Source of the DNA: Gemmatimonadales bacterium
Lineage (GTDB): Bacteria > Gemmatimonadota > Gemmatimonadetes > Gemmatimonadales > GWC2-71-9
NCBI GenBank assembly: GCA_013812695.1
Contig: JACCSZ010000221.1
Span: forward strand, 1 to 6,024
Direction of reading: 5' to 3'
DNA length: 6,024 nt
Shown: positions 1 to 6,024 of the stretch, in pieces
Layout: each line of letters starts with the position of its first letter
Position numbering within the stretch: the first letter of the stretch is position 1
Notes under the pieces: generated by a model
Databases searched by the model: none
Told to the model about the DNA's origin: nothing
What the model saw: the letters and a program-made list of their open reading frames with translations, nothing else
Position numbers and translations under genes: made by a program

Positions 1-582
1 GACCGGGAGGGCACCGCCGCCGAGGCCGCAACGGCCGAGCGCCAGGCGGCGCAGGCCGCGGCTCGCGGCGACGCGGCCGAGGAGCGGCTCCAACGGACCC
101 GGGCCGACGCGCTCAGGCGAGAGGCGGCTATCCTGAGCGACGAGTTGGCCCTGACGACGCTCCGTGCTCCGGTAGCCGGCCGGGTCCTGACGCCCCATCC
201 CGCCGAGCAGGTCGGGGTGTCGCTGGAGGAGGGCGACCTGGTGCTCACCTTGGGCCGAACCGACACCCTCGAGCTCGTGTTCGGGGTGGATCAGCGGGAG
301 GTTGCGCGGGTCGAGTCCGGCCAGGAGGTCCGCCTCCGGGTCGACGCACTGCCGCAGCGCACCCTCACGGGCCGGGTCACCTCGATCGGGCAGTTGCCGG
401 CCGACACCACGGAGCCCGTGGTCTATCCCGTTCGCGCGGCGGTGCCCAATCCCGACGGCGTGCTCAAACCCGACATGACCGCGTACGTCCGGGTGCTCAC
501 CGCCCCCGCCTCTGCGGCCACGCGGCTGTTCCGGGGCCCTGTCCGGTGGGCGCGGCTCACCTGGTGGCGGCTGTGGTCGTGA
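1..582 (+). CDS. HlyD-type adaptor region, C-terminal part of a larger protein (5' partial)
   Basis: The frame is open from base 1 to the TGA at 580-582, so 193 C-terminal residues are visible and the start lies upstream. Visible residues 5-50 are Ala/Glu/Arg-rich and look like the end of a coiled-coil hairpin. They are followed by the second lipoyl-like half (LRAPVAGRVL, then EEGDLVLTLG, about 54-85), a beta-barrel-like stretch (about 90-165, including KPDMTAYVRV) and a short Trp-rich tail (VRWARLTWWRLW). This order is that of HlyD/membrane fusion proteins, which link inner-membrane exporters to the outer envelope. The layout and Trp-rich tail match the C-terminal third of the M50-HlyD chimera at 1556-3595, so the missing N-terminus may carry an M50 membrane core too; that is inference. 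It could equally be a plain HlyD protein. The stop overlaps the next gene's GTG, so the two are probably co-translated. Confidence 0.85.
   Translation, partial: DREGTAAEAATAERQAAQAAARGDAAEERLQRTRADALRREAAILSDELALTTLRAPVAGRVLTPHPAEQVGVSLEEGDLVLTLGRTDTLELVFGVDQREVARVESGQEVRLRVDALPQRTLTGRVTSIGQLPADTTEPVVYPVRAAVPNPDGVLKPDMTAYVRVLTAPASAATRLFRGPVRWARLTWWRLWS
579..582 (+). promoter_or_regulatory. GTGA stop/start overlap
   Basis: The TGA ending the first gene (580-582) shares bases with the GTG of the lipoprotein gene (579-581). This is the classic arrangement for translational coupling by re-initiation. It also decides the lipoprotein start, because the resulting N-terminus is a clean lipoprotein signal peptide. 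Confidence 0.8.
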
Positions 583-1559
583 GGCGGCTCGCGATCATGG
601 CGGCCCTGGCCATTGGCTGCAGCGACGACCGGGCCGAACGGTCGGCCACGCCGGACGGCGCGCCTCCGGACAGCATCGCCGCACCGCCGGCCACCCTCCT
701 GACCGCGGACACGGCCACGGTGGACGCGCCACTCTCGCTGCCGGCGCAGCTCTATGTGGAACACGACGCCGTGGTGTTCGCGCGCTCGGCGGGAGTCGTG
801 GAGTCGGTGTTGGTGGACCTCGGCCGTCGCGTGCAGACCGGTCAGGTGCTCGCCACCCTCGAGCGCACCGACCAGACGATTGCGCTCGAGCAGGCCCGGC
901 AGGGACATGAGAATTGGCAACAGCGGGTCGAGCGCCAGCGGGCGCTCAAGACCGCCGGCGTCGTGACGCTGGCGGATTCGGAGCAGGTCGAGTTCGAGTT
1001 CCGCGACGCCGGGCTGGCGCTCCGAAAGGCCCAGCGGGAGTATGACCTGACGCGCATCGCCGCCCCGTTCGCCGGCATCGTCACCTCGCGCACCGCCCGC
1101 ATCGGCCGGCTGGTGCGCCCCGGCGACACCCTGTTCCAGGTGACCGCGATGGCCCCGGTGCTCGCGAGAGTGCGGGTACCGGAGACTTCGGCGTTCGGCC
1201 TCGCCGTCGGGAGTTCGGCCCAGGTGACCGGCGCGCGCGCGGAGTCCGCGACGGCGAAAGTCGTGCGAGCGAGCCCCATCATCGACGCCGCGAGCGGCAC
1301 CCGTGAAGTGATCCTCCAACTGGTCTCGGGCGCCAGGCTCACGCCGGGCAGCAGCGTGACGGTCCGACTCGGATCCGAGCGACGGCGCGTGGTCACGGTC
1401 CCTCGCAACGCGGTGGGACGCGAGGGGTATGCGCTGGTGTGGGAGGACCACCGCACCACTGTTCGCGCGGTGACCCTGGGCAGCGATCTGGCCGGCGATC
1501 GCGTGGAGGTCGTCAGCGGCCTCGTCGCGGGCGAGCGGGTGGTGCCGAGCGCACCATGA
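579..1559 (+). CDS. RND/HlyD-type periplasmic adaptor lipoprotein
   Basis: Encodes a 326-residue membrane fusion protein, the periplasmic linker of a multi-part exporter. The GTG at 579 is chosen because it overlaps the previous stop as GTGA, has a GGTGGCGG tract (563-570) eight bases upstream, and gives a compact lipoprotein signal, MRRLAIMAALAIGC, with Cys14 as the lipidation site. A GTG at 546 or the ATG at 597 are poorer choices: the latter drops the RR n-region. After a low-complexity Ala/Pro linker come the first lipoyl half (about 63-95, GVVESVLVDLGRRVQTGQVL), a short alpha-hairpin (96-157), the second lipoyl half (158-190, IAAPFAGIVTSR), a beta-barrel (about 191-265) and a membrane-proximal region (266-326). 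It is shorter than usual RND adaptors (about 370-400). Ser follows the lipid Cys, which in E. coli would favour the outer membrane, but sorting rules differ between phyla. No permease partner is present in the window. The stop overlaps the next ATG. Confidence 0.9.
   Translation: MRRLAIMAALAIGCSDDRAERSATPDGAPPDSIAAPPATLLTADTATVDAPLSLPAQLYVEHDAVVFARSAGVVESVLVDLGRRVQTGQVLATLERTDQTIALEQARQGHENWQQRVERQRALKTAGVVTLADSEQVEFEFRDAGLALRKAQREYDLTRIAAPFAGIVTSRTARIGRLVRPGDTLFQVTAMAPVLARVRVPETSAFGLAVGSSAQVTGARAESATAKVVRASPIIDAASGTREVILQLVSGARLTPGSSVTVRLGSERRRVVTVPRNAVGREGYALVWEDHRTTVRAVTLGSDLAGDRVEVVSGLVAGERVVPSAP
1556..1559 (+). promoter_or_regulatory. ATGA stop/start overlap
   Basis: The ATG of the protease chimera (1556-1558) overlaps the TGA of the lipoprotein gene (1557-1559). 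No strong Shine-Dalgarno is visible upstream (only GGTGG at 1539-1543), so synthesis of the protease probably depends on translation of the lipoprotein, keeping the two in step. Confidence 0.8.
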
Positions 1560-3595
1560 GCGGGCCGCGCCTGCGTCAGGATCTCGTGCTGGTCGCACAG
1601 ACCTACCGCGGCGAGCAGAGTTACATCGTCAAGGACCCCGCTACCCATAAGTACTTCCGGTTCCGCCCGGTCGAGGCGGTCGTCATGCAGTCGCTCGACG
1701 GTCGGCCGGTCGAGGAAGCCGCGGCCAGCCTGGCGGAGCAAGGCGTCAGGGTGACCGTGGCGGTCGTGGAGAAGTTCGCCGCGAAGCTCAGGAACATGGG
1801 GCTCTGCGAGCGCACGCTGCAGGAGCGCTCGAGCATGCTGATCGAGCGGCTCAGGGCCGAACGGCGCCAGCGGCTCAAGCCCCCTCTTATCAAGGGCGAC
1901 GTGTTGCGGCTGCGCTGGTCGGTGGGCGACCCCGACGAGCTCTTCAATCGCTGGAAACCCCGGCTCCACTTCTTCTTCACCCTTCCGGGTGTGCTGCTCG
2001 CCGTCGCCCTGTTCGCCGTCTACTTCCTCGTGCTGGCGGTCAAGTGGGACGATTTCGCCCGCGCCGTGGGCGCTCTGTTCAGCTTCGATCTTCGGACTGT
2101 GGTGCTGATGTACGTGGCCTTCACGTTCGTGGCCGCGTTCCACGAGCTCGGACACGGGGTGGCCTGCAAGGAATTCGGAGGCGAGGTCCATGAGATCGGG
2201 GCGATGCTGTTCTACTTCGACCTCGCATTCTTCTGCAACGTCAACGATGCCTGGGGCTTCGCCGAGCGTGCGCCGCGGCTCTGGGTGTCGGCCGCGGGAT
2301 CGTGGATCCAACTCATGATCGCCAGCGTCGCGGGCGTCATCTGGTGGGCGATACCTGGTGGCACGCTGTTGTCAGATTTCGCCGGGGCCACCTTCGTGGT
2401 CGGCGGAATTCTGACGGTGGTACTGAACCTCAATCCGCTCATACCGCTCGACGGCTACTATGCCCTCATGGACTATCTAGAGGTCCCGAATCTCCGGCCG
2501 CGGGCCTTCGGATATCTCACCTGGGCCCTGAAGCATCACCTATTAGGGCTCGACCTCCCCGAGCCGCCGGCGGATGAGCGGGAGCGGCGCATCTTCCTGT
2601 TCTTTGGGGCGCTGTCCGCGCTGTACAGCGCGCTCATTTTCTATGCGTTCGCGGGCTTGATTTACGGTTGGTTCAACCGCGCGCTGGGAGTGCTCGGGGT
2701 GCTCCTGTTTGCGGCGGGACTCTGGCTCGTGCTCCGCGGATCGATCCGGGAGTTCGGCGGCGCTGCCCTGGCCTCCGTCCGGCGCCGGATCGCCGCCGTG
2801 CCCCGGGGCAAGCGCGCGCGCCTCGCAGCGGCGGCCAGCGTGCTGATTCTGGCCGGGGCGATCGTCCCACGACCCATCACCGTCGCCGGATCCTTCACTT
2901 CGGCACCGGCGCTCTCGGCCGCCATCACCGCCCCGGAAAACGGAATGGTGGATCGGGTCATGGTGCGTGAAGGCACGACCGTGACGGCGGGCATGCCGAT
3001 GGTCGACGTCCGGAGCCTGACGCTGGAGCGGCAGGCAACCGCGGCCCAACGGACGACGGATTCTTTGGCCGGCCGGGAAGCGCAGGCCAGGGCACGCGGG
3101 CGGACGGACGAGGTGGACCGACTGGAGGCGGAGCGGCTGGCTGAAGGTTGGCGACTGGTCAGCCTGCGGGAGGCGCTGGCCACGCTGCGGATCCGCGCCA
3201 CGGCAAACGGCGTGGTGATGACGGCACGTCCAGAAGAGCTGTCGGGGCGTTGGGTCGAGGCCGGCGACGTCGTGCTGGGGATCGGGCAGCCCGATTCGGT
3301 GGAGCTGCGCATTTCACTAGCCGGCGCCGGCGCCCCGCTGGTTCGACCTGGGCAGCCGCTGGAGCTCATCTCTCATGCCGATCCGCGCACTCGCCTCCGC
3401 ACCCGCATCGGGAGCGTGTCGGCCAGCGCGACCGAAACCGGCGGTCACCTGCAGGCCCGAGTCCGCACGGAGGCCAGCGGCTCCTGGCGTCCCGGCATGA
3501 CGGGAGAGGCGAGCGTCACCCTCCGCCGGTCGAACGTATGGGGCTCGCTCTGGTGGTCGTTCCGGCGTCGCGTCCGAACGGACATCCTGCTCTGA
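1556..3595 (+). CDS. PqqD-like / M50 site-2-type zinc metalloprotease / HlyD-like chimera
   Basis: A 679-residue predicted inner-membrane protein. The ATG at 1556 is chosen over upstream in-frame starts because it forms an ATGA overlap with the previous stop and because homology-like sequence begins just after it. Residues about 8-85 resemble a PqqD-like winged-helix domain (YIVKDPATHKYFRF, then a Val/Glu-rich helix), a fold that binds peptides in RiPP pathways. Hydrophobic segments lie near 138-162, 180-197, 249-265, 276-293, 346-372, 374-394 and 425-438. Within them are HELGH at 196-200 (zinc ligands His196 and His200, catalytic Glu197) and NLNPLIPLDGYY at 291-302 (third ligand Asp299), the hallmarks of family M50. 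Beyond the last membrane segment are a first lipoyl-like half (about 455-490), a coiled coil (490-540), a second lipoyl half (543-580), a beta-barrel-like part to 657 and a Trp-rich tail. It resembles proteins annotated as putative peptide zinc metalloproteases. Intramembrane proteolysis or peptide export is inferred; the substrate is unknown. Confidence 0.9.
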   Translation: MSGPRLRQDLVLVAQTYRGEQSYIVKDPATHKYFRFRPVEAVVMQSLDGRPVEEAAASLAEQGVRVTVAVVEKFAAKLRNMGLCERTLQERSSMLIERLRAERRQRLKPPLIKGDVLRLRWSVGDPDELFNRWKPRLHFFFTLPGVLLAVALFAVYFLVLAVKWDDFARAVGALFSFDLRTVVLMYVAFTFVAAFHELGHGVACKEFGGEVHEIGAMLFYFDLAFFCNVNDAWGFAERAPRLWVSAAGSWIQLMIASVAGVIWWAIPGGTLLSDFAGATFVVGGILTVVLNLNPLIPLDGYYALMDYLEVPNLRPRAFGYLTWALKHHLLGLDLPEPPADERERRIFLFFGALSALYSALIFYAFAGLIYGWFNRALGVLGVLLFAAGLWLVLRGSIREFGGAALASVRRRIAAVPRGKRARLAAAASVLILAGAIVPRPITVAGSFTSAPALSAAITAPENGMVDRVMVREGTTVTAGMPMVDVRSLTLERQATAAQRTTDSLAGREAQARARGRTDEVDRLEAERLAEGWRLVSLREALATLRIRATANGVVMTARPEELSGRWVEAGDVVLGIGQPDSVELRISLAGAGAPLVRPGQPLELISHADPRTRLRTRIGSVSASATETGGHLQARVRTEASGSWRPGMTGEASVTLRRSNVWGSLWWSFRRRVRTDILL

Positions 3596-3706
3596 CATAA
3601 CCCGCCGGTTGCTCGCCCAGTCCGCTGCCGTACCGCGACTTGCGCGCGGCCCGCGTATCTGCAAGCTTGGGACGTCACCCACAAGGACCACGCCATCCGG
3701 CGCGAC
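3596..3706 (+). other. 111-base intergenic gap between export operon and kinases
   Basis: No gene is visible here. The gap contains a TATCTG element (3656-3661) that could be a -10 box, the perfect 8-base palindrome CAAGCTTG (3662-3669), the near-palindrome GGGACGTCACCC (3669-3680) and AAGGA (3683-3687). No stem followed by a T-run is present, so there is no clear intrinsic terminator for the left operon. The palindromes between a possible -10 box and the ribosome-site-like tract might be operator sites, but palindromes this short also arise by chance. Confidence 0.4.
3656..3661 (+). promoter_or_regulatory. Possible -10 element before first kinase
   Basis: TATCTG stands out as AT-rich in a GC-rich gap, 45 bases before the kinase ATG. 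No TTGACA-like -35 is found at the usual spacing. A similar TATCTT precedes the second kinase, which is the only reason to list it. Confidence 0.2.
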
Positions 3707-4537
3707 ATGCTGACGCTGGTCCGCCAGGCGTTCGCGGGGCGGTACGAGGTCGAGCGTGAGATCGGCAAGGGCGGCAACGCCCGGATCTTCCTGGCGCGCG
3801 AGCCGGGGGGTCAGCCGGTCGCACTCAAGATCCTGCACCCCGAGCTGCTCGTCAGCGTCGCCGCCGACCGCTTCCTGCGGGAAATCAAGCTCGCTTCCCA
3901 GCTCGACCATCCGCTGATCACCCACCTGCTCGATTCGGGCGAGCGCGACTGGCTCGTCTACTACGTCATGACGTACGTCGAGGGGGCTACGCTGCGCGAG
4001 CTCCTGTCCTCGCGCGGCCGGCTCTCCACGGCCGACACGCTCCGCGTAGCCGACAACCTGCTCGACGCGCTCGAACACGCGCATGGCCACGGCATCATCC
4101 ATCGGGACGTCAAACCCGAGAACGTCGTCATTTCGCCGCAGGGAGCGATTCTGCTCGACTTCGGCATCGCGCGCGCGGTGTGGGCGTCCGGGAGCGACCG
4201 GCTCACACGCTCGGGCATCGCCGTCGGTACCTCGACCTACATGAGTCCCGAGCAGATCACCGCGCTGGAGGAAATCGACCTCCGGAGCGACATCTATTCA
4301 CTCGCCTGCGTCCTGTTCGAATGCCTGGCGGGCCAGCCGCCGTTCGTCCACAAGAACGAGGCGGTGGTCCTGCAGCTCCACCTCACGCAGCCGGCCCCGG
4401 ACCTCCGAACCATCCGGCCGGAAGTTCCGGCCGAGCTCGCGGCCGGGATCGCGCGGGCGCTGACAAAGACGCCTGCCGAGCGGTGGCAGACCGCCGGGGC
4501 TATGCGGGATGCGCTCGCGGCCGTCTTGGTGGGCTGA
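3707..4537 (+). CDS. Soluble Hanks-type Ser/Thr protein kinase, single domain
   Basis: Encodes a 276-residue protein that is almost entirely a kinase domain, predicted to phosphorylate Ser/Thr on unknown targets in the cytoplasm. Seen in order: the Gly-rich loop IGKGGNARIF (19-28), the ATP-binding Lys41 in VALK, a probable alpha-C Glu59, the catalytic loop HRDVKPEN (132-139, with Asp134, Lys136 and Asn139), DFG (151-153), an activation segment with Thr167 and Ser169 as candidate phosphosites, and SPEQ (180-183) in place of APE. All core catalytic residues are present. The loop is unusual: Asn24 stands where Met is usual in bacterial kinases, and Ala25 replaces the third Gly. There is no transmembrane segment or sensor domain. 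It is clearly paralogous to the next kinase and lies 111 bases after the protease gene. The ATG at 3707 is the only ordinary start at the domain edge, but the nearest purine tract, AAGGA (3683-3687), is 19 bases away, so initiation looks weak. Confidence 0.92.
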   Translation: MLTLVRQAFAGRYEVEREIGKGGNARIFLAREPGGQPVALKILHPELLVSVAADRFLREIKLASQLDHPLITHLLDSGERDWLVYYVMTYVEGATLRELLSSRGRLSTADTLRVADNLLDALEHAHGHGIIHRDVKPENVVISPQGAILLDFGIARAVWASGSDRLTRSGIAVGTSTYMSPEQITALEEIDLRSDIYSLACVLFECLAGQPPFVHKNEAVVLQLHLTQPAPDLRTIRPEVPAELAAGIARALTKTPAERWQTAGAMRDALAAVLVG

Positions 4538-4583
4538 ACTCGCCGGCCCGCCCCCGTCGCTCCACCTCCCGCGCCCGACCGCT

Positions 4584-4589
4584 TATCTT
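4584..4589 (+). promoter_or_regulatory. Possible -10 element before second kinase
   Basis: TATCTT, within the AT-rich run TTATCTTT, lies 35 bases before the GTG start of the receptor kinase. It is the only AT-rich spot in the 87-base gap. No recognisable -35 box is seen about 17 bases upstream, so this is a weak call. Confidence 0.3.
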
Positions 4590-4611
4590 TCCGCTCTGCC
4601 CCTCGCCGACC

Positions 4612-4617
4612 AGAGGA
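4612..4617 (+). promoter_or_regulatory. Shine-Dalgarno of receptor kinase
   Basis: AGAGGA with a seven-base spacer to the GTG at 4625. It is the best ribosome binding site in the window and it fixes a non-ATG start for the receptor kinase, just ahead of the residues that align with the N-terminus of the upstream kinase. Confidence 0.75.
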
Positions 4618-4624
4618 TCCATTC

Positions 4625-6024
4625 GTGACCGCTCCATTCGACCGGCTGAAGTCCGCTTTGGGCGACCGGTACGAACTCGACCGCCAGGTCGGGCAGGGCG
4701 GGATGGCGACGGTCTTTCTCGCCCGGGACCTCAAACACGAGCGCCAGGTCGCCATCAAGGTCCTCCGTCCCGAGCTCTCCGCTTCGCTGGGAGCCGACCG
4801 CTTCCTGCGCGAGATCCGCGTCGCCGCCAATCTCCAGCATCCCAACGTGCTCGGTCTGTACGACTCGGGCGAGTCGGACGGCCTGCTCTACTATGTCATG
4901 CCGTTCATCGAGGGCGAATCCCTGCGCGACCGGCTCGACCGGGAGCAGCAGCTTCCGATTCACGACGCGCTCCAGATCACACGCGAGGCGGCCGAAGCGC
5001 TCGAGTACGCGCACAAGCGCGGGGTGGTCCACCGTGACATCAAGCCGGAGAATATCCTGCTCCTGGGCGGGCACGCCCTGGTGGCCGACTTCGGCATCGC
5101 CCGGGCGGTGAGCCAGGCGGGTGGCGACAAGCTCACCCAGACCGGGATGGCGATCGGAACACCGCACTACATGAGCCCGGAGCAGTCGCTCGGCAGCGAC
5201 CACGTGGACGCCCGAAGTGACGTGTACAGCCTGGGATGCGTGCTCTACGAGCTGCTGATCGGGCAGCCGCCGTTCACTGGGCCGAACTCGATGGCAATCC
5301 TGGCCCGGCACTCGATGGAGGTCGTGCCGAGCCTGCAGGTGGTCCGCCCGTCGGTGCCGGACGACGTGGAGGATGCGGTCATGCGGGCGCTCGAGAAGAC
5401 GCCCGCCGATCGCTTTCAGACCATGAAGGAATTCTGTGAATGCCTTACGGAAGCGGAGGCGGAGTCCACGATGCTGCGCACCTCCGCCCGGCGGGCGTCG
5501 ACCGCGGCGCGGCGGGTGCCGACGCAGGTGCTGCCGGCGGCGGTTCCCGCGCCGGCGCCGGGCCGCAACCGTGCGATGGTCATCGGCGGAGTCGTGGCGG
5601 CGCTGTTGATCATCGGGGGAGGGGCATGGGCGGGGCTTCGGAACCGTGACGGCGATTCTCTGCCGTCCGCGGCGGCCGCAGCCGGAGACCTCGATCCCCA
5701 CCGCATCGCCGTGCTCTACTTTCGGCCGGCGGCGGAAGGGGATTCGCTCAACTCGATCGCGGACGGGCTCACCGAGGGTCTCATCCAGGAGCTCGGCCGA
5801 ATTCCGGGACTTGACGTGGTGTCCAGGGGCGGCGTCGAGCAGTTCCGCAGCGATAGCGTCTCCAACGACAGCATCGCGCGGGCACTCCGGGCCGGCACCA
5901 TCGTGACCGGCGAGATCGGGCAGCGGGGCAACCGTCTCCGGGTGTCGCTCCGGCTGGCGGACGGGGCGAGCGGCACCGATTTCGAACGGGCCAGCTTCGA
6001 GCAGTCCACCGGAAACCTCCTGGC
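4625..6024 (+). CDS. Transmembrane Ser/Thr kinase with TolB-like extracytoplasmic domain (3' partial)
   Basis: The frame is open from the GTG at 4625 to the window edge, giving 466 codons without a stop. AGAGGA at 4612-4617 lies seven bases before the GTG and fixes the start. The cytoplasmic kinase domain (about 16-272) has VGQGGMATVF (22-31), Lys45 in VAIK, Glu63, HRDIKPEN (136-143), DFG (155-157), Thr171 and Thr173 in the activation segment, and SPEQ (184-187). An Arg/Ala/Pro-rich linker (285-316) leads to one transmembrane helix (about 318-338). The outside part starts with HRIAVLYFRP (359-368) and ADGLTEGLIQELGRIPGLDVVSR, typical of the TolB-like N-terminal (FlgO/COG5616-type) domain. In this protein class TPR repeats often follow, but that part is cut off here. 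It is probably a receptor-type kinase sensing envelope or solute signals. This domain order is very common in Gemmatimonadota. The 87-base gap and its own ribosome site suggest it is translated independently of the upstream kinase. Confidence 0.93.
   Translation, partial: MTAPFDRLKSALGDRYELDRQVGQGGMATVFLARDLKHERQVAIKVLRPELSASLGADRFLREIRVAANLQHPNVLGLYDSGESDGLLYYVMPFIEGESLRDRLDREQQLPIHDALQITREAAEALEYAHKRGVVHRDIKPENILLLGGHALVADFGIARAVSQAGGDKLTQTGMAIGTPHYMSPEQSLGSDHVDARSDVYSLGCVLYELLIGQPPFTGPNSMAILARHSMEVVPSLQVVRPSVPDDVEDAVMRALEKTPADRFQTMKEFCECLTEAEAESTMLRTSARRASTAARRVPTQVLPAAVPAPAPGRNRAMVIGGVVAALLIIGGGAWAGLRNRDGDSLPSAAAAAGDLDPHRIAVLYFRPAAEGDSLNSIADGLTEGLIQELGRIPGLDVVSRGGVEQFRSDSVSNDSIARALRAGTIVTGEIGQRGNRLRVSLRLADGASGTDFERASFEQSTGNLL

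Noticed and set aside
423..2311. Long minus-strand open frames (423-1598 and 842-2311) opposite the adaptor and protease genes
   Set aside because: Their products are rich in Arg, His and Gly with no domain pattern, and they lie antisense to genes with clear motifs. Such frames are expected in GC-rich coding DNA.
3321..3335. Tandem GCCGGC-type repeat in the protease gene
   Set aside because: Only about two units long, and it encodes an Ala/Gly stretch. It is too short to be meaningful.
3707..4537. First kinase as a pseudogene or truncated copy of the second
   Set aside because: All catalytic residues are present, the frame is intact and the domain is complete to its C-terminal helix, so it is better read as a functional single-domain kinase.
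4528..4552. Hairpin GGTGGGC/GCCCGCC around the stop of the first kinase as a terminator
   Set aside because: The stem is seven pairs with one G-T wobble and an 11-base loop, and no T-run follows. Similar stems are common in GC-rich DNA.
3593..4627. The protease and both kinases share one frame, separated only by single TGA codons at 3593 and 4535, suggesting readthrough or TGA recoding
   Set aside because: With so few stop codons expected at this GC content, open gaps of 29-37 codons are ordinary. The second kinase has its own good Shine-Dalgarno, and other genes in the window also end in TGA at overlaps with the next start. No recoding element is seen.
4583..5701. Minus-strand open frame opposite the receptor kinase
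   Set aside because: It is a low-complexity Arg/His-rich translation, antisense to an intact kinase domain. It is a shadow frame.

Overview
The window is a GC-rich, densely coded stretch of bacterial chromosome with all genes on the + strand. The TolB-like receptor Ser/Thr kinase at the right end, its tandem kinase neighbour, the high GC content and the tight gene packing are most reminiscent of Gemmatimonadota. Acidobacteriota or a related soil lineage cannot be excluded from the sequence alone. I see no rRNA, tRNA, CRISPR array, insertion sequence or phage gene.

Left block (1-3595) is an operon of three genes joined by 4-base stop/start overlaps. The first gene enters from outside the window and shows only its C-terminal part: a coiled coil, a lipoyl-like lobe, a beta-barrel and a Trp-rich tail, as in HlyD-type adaptors. 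The second encodes a compact RND/HlyD-type membrane fusion lipoprotein. The third encodes a 679-residue chimera with a PqqD-like N-terminal domain, a membrane-embedded M50 (site-2-protease-like) zinc metalloprotease core with intact HExxH and LDG motifs, and a C-terminal HlyD-like adaptor region. Gene 1 resembles the C-terminal third of gene 3, so the lipoprotein probably lies between two related membrane/adaptor proteins. No ABC, RND or MFS permease is present in the window. The PqqD + M50 + HlyD combination suggests peptide handling or export across the envelope, but the substrate is unknown.

Right block (3707-6024) holds two tandem paralogous Hanks-type Ser/Thr kinases. The first (276 residues) is a bare, soluble kinase domain. 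The second, starting at a GTG with a good Shine-Dalgarno and running off the right edge, has a kinase domain, an Ala/Pro linker, one transmembrane helix and the start of an extracytoplasmic TolB-like domain. Both keep all catalytic residues. A 111-base gap separates them from the left operon and an 87-base gap separates them from each other; each gap carries a TATCT element that may be a -10 box.

The two blocks may be a chance adjacency or an envelope export module beside envelope-sensing kinases; the sequence does not prove a functional link. The long open frames on the minus strand are GC-driven shadows of these genes.
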